Of a stretch of 64,000 nt of DNA, positions 1 through 7,686 are shown piece after piece (position 1 is the first letter of the stretch; each line of letters opens with the position of its first letter). Location of the stretch: assembly GCA_030424595.1 (NCBI GenBank), contig JAUHWG010000007.1, positions 124,001 through 188,000 of the forward strand, written 5' to 3'. The translations under genes and the position numbers were made by a program. Under the pieces are notes generated by a model. It did no database searches and was not told the origin of the DNA. It saw only the letters and a list, made by a program, of their open reading frames with translations. Source of the DNA: Polyangia bacterium (lineage in GTDB: Bacteria > Myxococcota_A > Polyangia > Nannocystales > Nannocystaceae).

Positions 1-116
1 GTCGAGGTCGTCGTCGTCGGGTCATCGAGGATGAGGTCCGAATTGCATGCCAGCGCCGCGAGGCTGACGACGGTCGCCACGAGGCCGTGCAAGAGCGTGC
101 GATAAGCCAAAGCCAT
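1..116 (-). CDS. Lipoprotein, N-terminal fragment (runs off left edge)
   Basis: The reverse strand opens with an ATG at 116 and runs off the window after 38 full codons. The product has a short basic n-region (Arg6), a hydrophobic core and a lipobox SLAALAC with Cys24, followed by an acidic and Thr-rich start of linker (DDPTTTTS). This is the layout of the other lipoproteins of the window, in which a Ser/Thr-rich linker follows the lipidated cysteine. The folded domain lies outside, so no function can be given. It is divergent from the lipoprotein gene starting near 396. No convincing ribosome-binding site is seen before the ATG, so the start rests on the signal peptide. Confidence 0.75.
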   Translation of the reverse strand, partial: MALAYRTLLHGLVATVVSLAALACNSDLILDDPTTTTS

Positions 117-395
117 CGACCGAAGATACCAGCCTGCGCGCCCGTGTCACAATGATCTGCGCCTTTGTGCGGTCTCTCGCGGGTCCTCGTGCGACGGGTC
201 ACCGAGCTCCTGGACACAGGCGGCGAGGGATCGAGAGCGTCTTCGCACGGTGAGGTCGTGGCGGGCCGTGGCGGCGGCTCGGAAAGGCCACCTGCTTGTC
301 ACTCGAGCTGGCAACCGACATACTCAGGAGGTCGCCTGCGGCCGTCTACGCTAGGCGCGGCGACACCTTCAAGAACCTGCCATAACTGCTTATCG

Positions 396-1730
396 ATGGG
401 ATCCATCATGCAACCCTGGGCTCTCCCCGCCGTCGTCGCGACCACCTTTGCGCTCTCCCTCTCTGCCTGCCGCGGTGCTGACCGTGAGTTCGACTGCACG
501 TACCAGGCCGAGCGCTTCGAGGCTGCGGCCGAGAAGGAGGGCGTGCTCCTGCCGGCGGTCTCCGACATCGGCACGTACCCGCTCGGGATGATGATCTCCG
601 AGGACGGGATCAACCGCCTCCTCAGCGGCGTCGTCGGCGACGACGTGCCCTTCGCCTCGGAGATGCAGCTCGGCCCTGCGCGGGTGAAGTTCACGCCCCT
701 GTCGACGCCGGTGATCGACGTGGTCTCGATCCCGACCTGCAACCAGTGCGTGCTCTTCTCCCTCGAGTTCAAGTTCGGCGTCGTCCAGGGCGACCCCGAG
801 GAGGGGCTGACCGCGGGCCTTGGCGACGCCTTCATGGCGATCCCGATCCGTCTCCGCGAGCGCGACGACGGCTCGGCCGCGCTGGTCGCCCTCTACAACG
901 AGGCGACCGTCAGCAAGATGGATCTCAACGCCAACGGGATCGACTCTGAGAACTTCGAGGCGATCTCGGGAGCCCTCGCCCTCCTCGCGACGGACATCGT
1001 CCGCGAGCAGTACGGTGAGACCGAGCTGCTCGTGATCGGCTCGCTCGACATCGGCAACCAGGACGTCAAGGCCCAGGCCCGCGACCTCTTCGTCGTCCCC
1101 GACCTCGACGCGATCGTCCTCGGCATGGAGACCAACCTCGAGCTGCCGGAGGGCGCGGGCCTCGACCAGCCGAAGGCGCTGCCGGAGGGCACGGCGATGG
1201 GCCTCATCTTCGACCCGCAGATGATCCTCGCGGTCAGCCAGCGGATGATCGTCGAGGGGGAGATCGCGCGGCGCTACGGCGAGGACGGGCAGCCCGACGA
1301 GGACGGGCTCTACGGCGTGACCATGGACAACATGACCGCCGGGACCGTCAACAACGACCGCCTCGACACGACCTTCCGGGTCTGGCGGACCGACGAGGGC
1401 TACTGCGGCTACGCGATCGCCGAGATGCCGCTCATCCTCGGGATCAACGCCTCATCTGGCCTCTCCGTCAGCCCCGGCAACGTCGCGGTCGTCGGCGGCG
1501 AGGGCAGCGGTCGTCTCGCGGCCGACCGCGAAGAGCTGATCATGCAAAACGAGGGGCTCATCGACAACTTCAAGGCGGCCCTCGCCGAGCAGGTCGGGCT
1601 GACGCTCAACTACCGCTCGATCGGCGTCGAGGGGAGCAGCATCTTCTTCGAGCCCCTCAGCATCGACGTCGACGCCGAGACCGACACGGTCAATTTCTAC
1701 CTCGACTTCGTCGTCGCCGACAGCGAGTGA
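396..1730 (+). CDS. Hypothetical lipoprotein, about 444 aa
   Basis: The frame is open from 165, but the signal peptide fixes the start at ATG 396 or 408. The sequence from 408 is Met-Gln-Pro-Trp, then a hydrophobic core ending in LSLSAC (Cys25 counted from 396). The mature protein has two similarly sized halves of mixed alpha/beta character with few cysteines (CNQC near the first third, one Cys in the second half). The C-terminal half has a long amphipathic stretch ending in a beta-rich tail. A lipid-binding BPI/TULIP-like fold is possible but is only an impression. The protein would be anchored to the outer membrane; residue +2 is Arg, not Asp. The next lipoprotein gene starts 65 bp downstream on the same strand, so the two may be cotranscribed. 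Family not recognised. Confidence 0.8.
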   Translation: MGSIMQPWALPAVVATTFALSLSACRGADREFDCTYQAERFEAAAEKEGVLLPAVSDIGTYPLGMMISEDGINRLLSGVVGDDVPFASEMQLGPARVKFTPLSTPVIDVVSIPTCNQCVLFSLEFKFGVVQGDPEEGLTAGLGDAFMAIPIRLRERDDGSAALVALYNEATVSKMDLNANGIDSENFEAISGALALLATDIVREQYGETELLVIGSLDIGNQDVKAQARDLFVVPDLDAIVLGMETNLELPEGAGLDQPKALPEGTAMGLIFDPQMILAVSQRMIVEGEIARRYGEDGQPDEDGLYGVTMDNMTAGTVNNDRLDTTFRVWRTDEGYCGYAIAEMPLILGINASSGLSVSPGNVAVVGGEGSGRLAADREELIMQNEGLIDNFKAALAEQVGLTLNYRSIGVEGSSIFFEPLSIDVDAETDTVNFYLDFVVADSE

Positions 1731-1795
1731 GCGGCACCCGCCCGCTCGCTCCTCTCGGACCTCCTTCGAGCCCTATTCCTAAGCCCTACCATCCT

Positions 1796-3703
1796 ATGCG
1801 TCTGCCTAAGCTTCGCCGCACCTCTGCCCTCTCGCCCCTCGCGCTCGTCGCCCTCATGCTCGCCTGCAACGGCCCGGGGATGACGACCAGCAACACCACG
1901 GGGGGCACAGATAACACCTCGATCACGACCAGCCCGACAGGCGTAAGCGAGACCGGCCCCATCCTCAACTGCATCCCTGGGGCGATCCGCTGCACCGACG
2001 CGCTCGACGGCACCGAGAAGTGCAGCGAGGACGGTCAGCTCTGGGAGGAGACCCCCTGCGGCAAGTACCAGCAGTGCTACGTCGACGAGTGCCTAGGCCC
2101 CTGTGAGCTCATCCAGGACCCGCCCTCCTCCGAGGGCTGCTCCTTCCGGGCCAACCGGATGCGCCACTATCAGGAGGCCGAGCCCGACGCGCTGATCGTC
2201 GGCAACATCTCGAACGCGACCCCGGCGACGGTGCAGCTCTACGGGGTCTCGGCCCTCGCGGACGAGTTCCCGATCGGCGATCCGGTGGTCGTCGAGCCCG
2301 GCAAGACCCACCTCTTCGAGCTGACCAACCCCTTCATCGGCGGCTTCTCCCAGTACCGCACCGGCGGCACCTACCGGATGGAGAGCGACCTGCCGGTGAT
2401 CGCCTACCAGCACTCGCCGCTCGACAACGTCGCGACCAACGACTCGTCGATGCTCCTGCCGGACCACACGCTCGGGCAGGTCTACGTCATCGCCTCCTAC
2501 CCGGCGCTGGGCGAGCCGAGCTACTTCAACGTCGTCGCCTCGGAGAACGAGACGACGGTCACCTGGACCCCGAGGATCGACACCGCCGGCAACGGCCTGC
2601 CGATCCCCTTCGTCAACGGCGGCGAACAGGGGACGATCAAGATGGCCTTCGCCGGCGACCTCCTCCAGATCGGCGCCTCCGCGGTCAACGGCGACATGCG
2701 CTGCGAGGAGGAGGAGGCGCAGTGTCTGGAGGATGGCGGCACCGAGGCCGACTGCGCCGAGGCCCGCAACGACTGCGACGACGAGGAGCGCTACAAGCGG
2801 GACATCTCCGGCACCGTGGTCACGGCCGACAAGCCGATCTGGGTCGTCGGCGCGACCAACTGCGCCTTCGTCCCGGTGAAGAACGGCTTTTGTGATCACC
2901 TCCAGGAGCAGATGATCCCGCTGAAGTACTGGGGCAAGGAGTACGTCGGCGCCCACTCGCCGACCCGCCTCGACGAGAAGCACTACTGGCGGGTCTACGC
3001 CGGCGACGACAACGTCACGGTGACGACCGAGCCGGCCCAGGCCGGGACTCCGATCGTCCTAAGCAAGCGGGGAGACTTCGCCGAGCTCGAGGTCGACACC
3101 GGCACGTCCTTCATCTTCAAGAGCGAGAAGCCCTTCCTGCCGGTCCAGTACATCTCCGGCGCCCAGACGGGCCCTGGCTTCGGCGACCCGGCGATGTACC
3201 AGATGGTCCCCGTCGAGCAGTTCCTCGACCGCTACGCCTTCGTCACGGGCGTCAACTACGAGCTGAACTACGCCCAGGTGATCCACCAGAAGGGCGACGC
3301 GCCGATCGTGATCGACGGCATCGAGGTCAACGGCTACTACGACGTCGGCGCCTACGAGGTCGCGGACTGGTTGATCGAAGAGGGCGCGCACGAGGCCATC
3401 TCCGACGACACGTTCGGCCTTATCAGCATCGGCTACACGATCCCGAGCAACTGCAACCCGGTCTTCGTCGACGCCGAGTGTGACACGCCCGGGCACAAGC
3501 CCTGTTGCCGGCCCTGCACCGGCAAGTGCACGGTCTCCAACAACGACCCGAACAAGCCGAACTGCGGGGTCATGGGCAAGGAGCAGTGCTGCACCGAGGA
3601 GATCTGCAACGCGCCGGGGCTGCCGGTCTGCGAGTGCACCGGAGCCTATGCTTCCTACGCCTACCCGGGCGGGATGCGGCTGAAGGAGATCTTCAACCCC
3701 TAG
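1796..3703 (+). CDS. IgGFc-binding-domain-type lipoprotein, 635 aa
   Basis: A GTG at 1727 would overlap the previous gene, but the signal peptide begins at ATG 1796: Met-Arg-Leu-Pro-Lys, a hydrophobic core and lipobox LMLAC (Cys24). A short Thr/Ser/Gly linker follows, then a Cys-rich segment (residues about 50-100). The long central region (about 130-560) has the features of the IgGFc-binding protein N-terminal domain family (PF17517 type): motifs such as YFNVVASENETTVTW, ADKPIWVVG, EQMIPLKYWGKEYVG and the FGLISIGY end. The C-terminus is very Cys-rich (CCRPC, QCCTEEIC). This family, first named from a human mucin-like protein, is common in myxobacterial surface proteins, where it is probably adhesive; the ligand is unknown. 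It lies 65 bp after the preceding lipoprotein gene. Confidence 0.85.
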   Translation: MRLPKLRRTSALSPLALVALMLACNGPGMTTSNTTGGTDNTSITTSPTGVSETGPILNCIPGAIRCTDALDGTEKCSEDGQLWEETPCGKYQQCYVDECLGPCELIQDPPSSEGCSFRANRMRHYQEAEPDALIVGNISNATPATVQLYGVSALADEFPIGDPVVVEPGKTHLFELTNPFIGGFSQYRTGGTYRMESDLPVIAYQHSPLDNVATNDSSMLLPDHTLGQVYVIASYPALGEPSYFNVVASENETTVTWTPRIDTAGNGLPIPFVNGGEQGTIKMAFAGDLLQIGASAVNGDMRCEEEEAQCLEDGGTEADCAEARNDCDDEERYKRDISGTVVTADKPIWVVGATNCAFVPVKNGFCDHLQEQMIPLKYWGKEYVGAHSPTRLDEKHYWRVYAGDDNVTVTTEPAQAGTPIVLSKRGDFAELEVDTGTSFIFKSEKPFLPVQYISGAQTGPGFGDPAMYQMVPVEQFLDRYAFVTGVNYELNYAQVIHQKGDAPIVIDGIEVNGYYDVGAYEVADWLIEEGAHEAISDDTFGLISIGYTIPSNCNPVFVDAECDTPGHKPCCRPCTGKCTVSNNDPNKPNCGVMGKEQCCTEEICNAPGLPVCECTGAYASYAYPGGMRLKEIFNP

Positions 3704-4233
3704 CCCTGAAATAGGCGCTGATGGTAGGAGTCCTCGAAGAACCGCGTAGAACCGCAGGTAACGCGGATTACTCACGCTGACTGCATGATCGTGGGTGAGC
3801 GCTCACCTCGTGCTTCGCGAGGGGCGGAGCTTGGAGGCTGAAGGCGGGCGGGCGAGGGGCGACGAGACGGGTCCCTCGCGACGCGGGTCCTCCCATGCCA
3901 CGTGCTCGCCACGGGTAGATCTGATCTGCTTGAAGAGACAGAGTACGCGTGTCTCCGCGCGAGGCACGGGTCCTCCCGCTGCGTCCCACCCGTCGCCCCT
4001 CGCTCGCCCGAGCGAGTCGTCCTGGGCTCCGATCGCGGGTGCGTGGACGACTTTCTCGCGCAGGTCTTCACTCGATATGCGCTCGTCGAGACTCGCGAAG
4101 ATGATGAGCAACAACGCGCATCGCCGGTCGAACCTCGGTCCGTGACGAAGTCAAAGCGATCGAGAGCCTCCCAAGCGAGACCGTGTGGGGAGGTCGTGGG
4201 CCGCGGGTTCTGAGTCGGACGGATCGACAACTC
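3704..4233. other. 530-bp non-coding gap between convergent genes
   Basis: No open frame here has a credible start or family. The stretch holds a direct repeat of cgggtcctccc (about 3883 and 3968), a 6-bp stem GAGACA/TGTCTC at about 3935-3955, and a segment (about 3855-3905) that resembles the right end of the GTGGCAAAAGTCCCG element family described below (gaggggcgacgag followed by cgcgggtcctcccatgccacg). It may be a badly decayed copy. No terminator with a T-run was found. Confidence 0.4.
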
Positions 4234-6129
4234 TCAGGGGGTCTCGTAGCGCTCTTGACGGAGGCGGAAGGCGGCCCAACCGCCCTCCATGAGCCGGAGG
4301 ATGTGATCCTTGGTCGACTGGAGGTCGTCCTGGGCGATGGCGGTGGAGGAGCGACCGTCGGCCTCCATGACGATGACCCGCTCGGCGTCTCCGAGCACCG
4401 GTAGGTTCGGGTTGTGGGTGATCGTGATGAGCTGGCGGCGGCCCTTGATGTCCCGCAGCTGGGGGACGACGGCGTCCGAGATGAATGAGTTGTCGAGGTT
4501 GTCCTCGGGCTGGTCGATGAGCAGGGGGGCCTCGCTCTCGAGGAGCAAGATCGGCAGGATCGCGGAGCTCTTCTGGCCGGTGGAGAGGCGGTCGGCGCTT
4601 CGCCAGGTGTCGCCGACCCGCAGCTCGATCCGCGGGACGTCCTCGCGATCGATGATGTCGAGCTCATAGCGACGCTCCGGGTGGTCCTTGAGCTGGGCGA
4701 AGAGGGTCTCGGCGAAGTCGGCGTTGACCTCCGCCCGGGCGGCGAGGGCGGCGACGTCGTCGCGATCGGCGAGCTCTCCGAGATCGCCAGGGGCGACGGC
4801 GGTGACCAGGCGATCGACGGGGGCGTTGTACTGGCGTCCGGTCTTCTTCATCAGCGAGACCAGGAGATCGCGATACTCGCTCGCCTCGGCGTCGGCGGTG
4901 ACGATCACCCGGACCCGACCGCCGAGGCGGCCGCTGATCTCGGAGGAGATCGTCGTCCGGGTCTTGGTCCGCTGGCGGCGAAGCTCGGCGTAGGCCTCCA
5001 GGAGGCGGCGACGCTCCTTGGTCGCCTCTGCCTGGGCCTTGGAGAGCAGGGCGAGCTCGCCCTTGACCGACTGGAGGCGGAGCACGTGGCCGGCGGCCTC
5101 GTCGCGATCCGAGAGGCGCTCGGAGTGGGCGTCGGCCTCGGCCATCAGGCTCTTGTAGTCGGCCTCGGCCGGGGCGTGGAGCGCCGCGACGTCGCCCTTC
5201 GCCCGCTCCAAGCTCTCGCCGAGGTTGCGCAGGCGATCGACGACCGAGGAGAGGAGGATCGGCAGCTCGGTCTCGTGGCGGATGAGCTCGCGCTTGAGCT
5301 CCGAGAAGAGCGCGCCGTTCGGCCCTCGCTCGACCGTCTCCGGGATCAGCTCGTCGAGCCCCTTCACCTGATCCAGGGTCGCGTCGCCGAGGTGATCGCG
5401 GAGCTTGGTCACCGCCGCCAACGCGCGGGTCAGGGCCGCAGCCTCCTGCTCGCGCAGCTCCTTGGCCACCGCGGCGCCCTGGAGCTGGGGCGAGAGGCCG
5501 TCGGCCTCCATCGCCGCGTTCGCGGCGTGGAGCTTGCTCTCCCAGCTCGAGAGGTCGACCAGGTCCTGGTGGGCGCTCTTGGTCCGGGCGGCGACGTTGA
5601 GCAGGCGCTGGCTGTTCTCGGCGAGGGCGTCGCCGGCCTGATCGATCTGCGACTGGAGGCTGTGCAGCGGCTGCGAGCAGAGGCGATCGAGGAGCTCGCG
5701 CTGGGCGGTGGGGCTCTGGGCGATCTCCTCGATCTCGTTGTGCGAGAAGATCGCCGCGTCGATCAGCACCGACGAGGCGAGCACCTTGGTGTCGACGGTC
5801 TTGCCCTGGTCGTCGGTGATCACCGGCGCCTCCGTGGCGGTCCTGCGGATCCGGTAGGAGAGGCCCTCTTGGCTCTCGAACTCGACCTCGACGTAGCCCG
5901 AGGCGCCGAGGTTGGCGCTCAAGAGGTTGCGGAGGCGGTCGTCCGAGCCCTTGCTCCCCGAGCTCGGCTTGGGCAGGCGATCGAGCGCGAAGCGGATGAA
6001 CTCGAGGACGGTGGTCTTGCCGGAGCCGCGGCCGCCGATGATGCAGTTGAGGCCGTCGCCAAAGCGCAGATCGAGCCTGTCGAGGAAGCCTCCGTAGACC
6101 CGCAGACGCCGAATTTTATGATGACCCAA
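4234..6129 (-). CDS. SMC/Rad50-like AAA family ATPase, 631 aa
   Basis: The frame opens at 6375, but the first 82 codons are Pro/Arg-rich and unlike a protein. A TTG at 6129 sits seven bases after a good GAGGAGAG ribosome-binding site and leads directly into the conserved N-terminus (IRRLRVYGGFLDRLDLRF). Walker A is GGRGSGKTT near residue 35. A long central region is predicted to be coiled coil (Leu/Glu/Arg-rich, about 170-430). The C-terminal half has the ABC signature LSTGQKSSAIL, Walker B PLLIDQPEDNLDN and an H-loop ITHNPNLPVLG. This head-coil-head layout is that of SMC/RecF/Rad50-like ATPases; the DQPEDNLDN form is seen in ATPases such as TrlF and some defence ATPases. No nuclease or PHP domain is fused or adjacent. 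A role in DNA repair or in defence is inference. Confidence 0.85.
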   Translation of the reverse strand: MGHHKIRRLRVYGGFLDRLDLRFGDGLNCIIGGRGSGKTTVLEFIRFALDRLPKPSSGSKGSDDRLRNLLSANLGASGYVEVEFESQEGLSYRIRRTATEAPVITDDQGKTVDTKVLASSVLIDAAIFSHNEIEEIAQSPTAQRELLDRLCSQPLHSLQSQIDQAGDALAENSQRLLNVAARTKSAHQDLVDLSSWESKLHAANAAMEADGLSPQLQGAAVAKELREQEAAALTRALAAVTKLRDHLGDATLDQVKGLDELIPETVERGPNGALFSELKRELIRHETELPILLSSVVDRLRNLGESLERAKGDVAALHAPAEADYKSLMAEADAHSERLSDRDEAAGHVLRLQSVKGELALLSKAQAEATKERRRLLEAYAELRRQRTKTRTTISSEISGRLGGRVRVIVTADAEASEYRDLLVSLMKKTGRQYNAPVDRLVTAVAPGDLGELADRDDVAALAARAEVNADFAETLFAQLKDHPERRYELDIIDREDVPRIELRVGDTWRSADRLSTGQKSSAILPILLLESEAPLLIDQPEDNLDNSFISDAVVPQLRDIKGRRQLITITHNPNLPVLGDAERVIVMEADGRSSTAIAQDDLQSTKDHILRLMEGGWAAFRLRQERYETP

Positions 6130-6258
6130 GGCTCTTCTCTCCTCGCGAGGGGGAGCAGCGATCGCCGCTCGACTGGGCGCGATTATGCACCGTCCGAGCG
6201 CTGGGATCGACCTCTCGTCGGGGCTCTGTGCCGCCCGTGAGCGGGGCGAGGTGCGTCC

Positions 6259-6438
6259 GCGTAGCCTAGGAAACGGGGACGTCAGTCGACCGGGTGACGG
6301 CGGCGTCCGGCTCGGCACCCGGCCCGCCCTCGGCGGAGAGGGTGCGGGGCCCGGCGGGCGCGGCTCCTCGTCCATTCGTCGAGTGGTCGAGCGCGGCCAG
6401 CGGGCGTAGCCTAGGAGACCGTGACTTCAGTCGACCAG
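6259..6438. repeat. Direct repeat of a gene-start region
   Basis: About 35 bp at 6259-6292 (gcgtagcctaggaaacgggg and onward to cagtcgaccgg) recurs at 6404-6438 (gcgtagcctaggagaccgtg onward to cagtcgaccag). The second copy contains the AGGAG site and GTG start of the PDZ lipoprotein gene at 6421. The first lacks the GTG. The copies are 145 bp apart. Confidence 0.7.
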
Positions 6439-7650
6439 CCGAGCATCGGCCGAAACCTCCTCCTCCGGATGGCCCTCGTCTGCGGGGTCGGCTTCGCCTC
6501 TCCGTGGCTCGTCGGCTGCGGAGGGCCGAACGATCGGCCGAAGGGTGGCCCGAACGATGGACAGAACGGGGCGACCTCTGCGGAGGGTCCGGTCGCGACG
6601 GCGCCCCTCCTCGGCGAGGCCACGCTGGCGCTCCTGCCGAGCGCGATCCAGGTCAAGACCGACGACCCGTCGAGCTTCTCGGTCGACTCGTTCGTCGCGG
6701 CGCTCCTGGTCCAGTCGCTGACCGAGGGCCGCAGCGGACTCCAGATCGAGCCCCGCCTCGACGCCGAGGGGGCGACCCAGGGGTACCGCCTGGGGGCGAT
6801 CGCCGAGGACTCGCCCTTCGCCCGCTTGGGGCTCGAGGAGGGCGATGTCGTCGGGGCGATCAACGGGATCGGCATGACCAGCCCGGAGCGCGCGCGGGCG
6901 GCGATCGCCTCGGCGCGGCGCCACGCTGTCGTCGCGGTCGAGCGTGGCGAGACGGCGCTCTTCCTCGACTATCGCCTGGTCGACGGCCTCGCCTGGTCCT
7001 CGCGGGTCGGCGAGGAGGGCGGCGAGGTCGTGGCGGAGGAGCCGGCGGTCGCTGTCGTCGACGCGAACGCCCTCGTCGCGGCGGTCGACGATCGGGAGCT
7101 CGAGGCGCTCGCCGCCGACGCGAAGGCCGGAGGCCACGCAGGGGCGGGCGGAGGAGCCTCGCCGACCGCCGCGGGGGCCGGGAAGACGATCGGCAGCGCG
7201 ACGCCGGCTGGCAGCGGAGGCGGGGGCAAGAGCAGCGGGGGCAAGAGCAGCGGGGGCAAGAGCAGCGGAGGCAAGAGCAGCGGGGGCAAGAGCAGCAGCG
7301 GCAGCAGCTCTTCGGCGACCTGTGCGTCCGCCGACAGCTGTACGATCCGCCGCTCCGAGCTCGACGCCGCACTCGCCAATCCCGCGGCGGCGAGCAAGCA
7401 GGTCCGCTACACCCCGCACATCAGCGGCGGCAAGCATCGCGGCTATCGCCTGACCAGCGTGACCCCGGGCTCTGCCGTCGCCGGCTTGGGGATGCGCAAG
7501 GGCGACGTGATCACCAAGATCAACGGCCACAGCCTGACCGATGAGGGCGAGCTCTTCGCGCTCTACATGGGCCTCGGCGGCACCTCGACCTTTCGCATCA
7601 ACTACGAGCGCGGCGGCGCGAAGCGGGTCAAGACCGTCCGCGCCCGCTGA
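6421..7650 (+). CDS. Lipoprotein with two PDZ domains (GspC-like), 409 aa
   Basis: The GTG at 6421 follows AGGAG by three bases and gives an n-region with Arg, a hydrophobic core and lipobox WLVGC (Cys33). ATG 6469 would leave no positive charge and is less likely. Residues about 60-180 contain a GspC-like segment ending in a first PDZ domain (YRLGAIAEDSPFARLGLEEG, then DVVGAING). A linker at about 250-300 is low complexity, with five GGKSSG-like units encoded by 15-bp repeats. Residues about 335-405 form a second PDZ domain (YRLTSVTPGSAVAGLGMRKG, then DVITKINGHSL). PDZ domains bind peptide C-termini; in GspC they act in type II secretion. Here no other secretion gene is adjacent, so the partner is unknown. 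Convergent with the SulP gene 33 bp downstream. Confidence 0.85.
   Translation: MTSVDQPSIGRNLLLRMALVCGVGFASPWLVGCGGPNDRPKGGPNDGQNGATSAEGPVATAPLLGEATLALLPSAIQVKTDDPSSFSVDSFVAALLVQSLTEGRSGLQIEPRLDAEGATQGYRLGAIAEDSPFARLGLEEGDVVGAINGIGMTSPERARAAIASARRHAVVAVERGETALFLDYRLVDGLAWSSRVGEEGGEVVAEEPAVAVVDANALVAAVDDRELEALAADAKAGGHAGAGGGASPTAAGAGKTIGSATPAGSGGGGKSSGGKSSGGKSSGGKSSGGKSSSGSSSSATCASADSCTIRRSELDAALANPAAASKQVRYTPHISGGKHRGYRLTSVTPGSAVAGLGMRKGDVITKINGHSLTDEGELFALYMGLGGTSTFRINYERGGAKRVKTVRAR
7219..7305 (+). repeat. 15-bp tandem repeat inside the PDZ lipoprotein gene
   Basis: About five to six copies of ggcaagagcagcggg encode the flexible linker of repeated Gly-Gly-Lys-Ser-Ser between the two PDZ domains. 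Copies differ by single bases, which suggests recent expansion by slippage. Confidence 0.85.
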
Positions 7651-7657
7651 GCCGATC

Positions 7658-7686
7658 GCGAGCCGGACTTTTGCCACGGTCTGCTA
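7658..7686 (-). repeat. GTGGCAAAAGTCCG element end, abutting a stop codon
   Basis: On the minus strand this reads TAGCAGACCGTGGCAAAAGTCC then GGCTCGC. It is one end of the dispersed element whose intact copy lies at 60226-60391. The TAG is the stop codon of the SulP transporter gene. Confidence 0.7.

Noticed and set aside
3795..4230. Several overlapping frames in the 3.7-4.2 kb gap
   Set aside because: They occur in several frames on both strands, lack starts with ribosome-binding sites and show no conserved motif.
6130..6375. N-terminal extension of the SMC-like ATPase
   Set aside because: The 82 codons are Pro/Arg-rich and the conserved domain starts at a TTG with a good ribosome-binding site.
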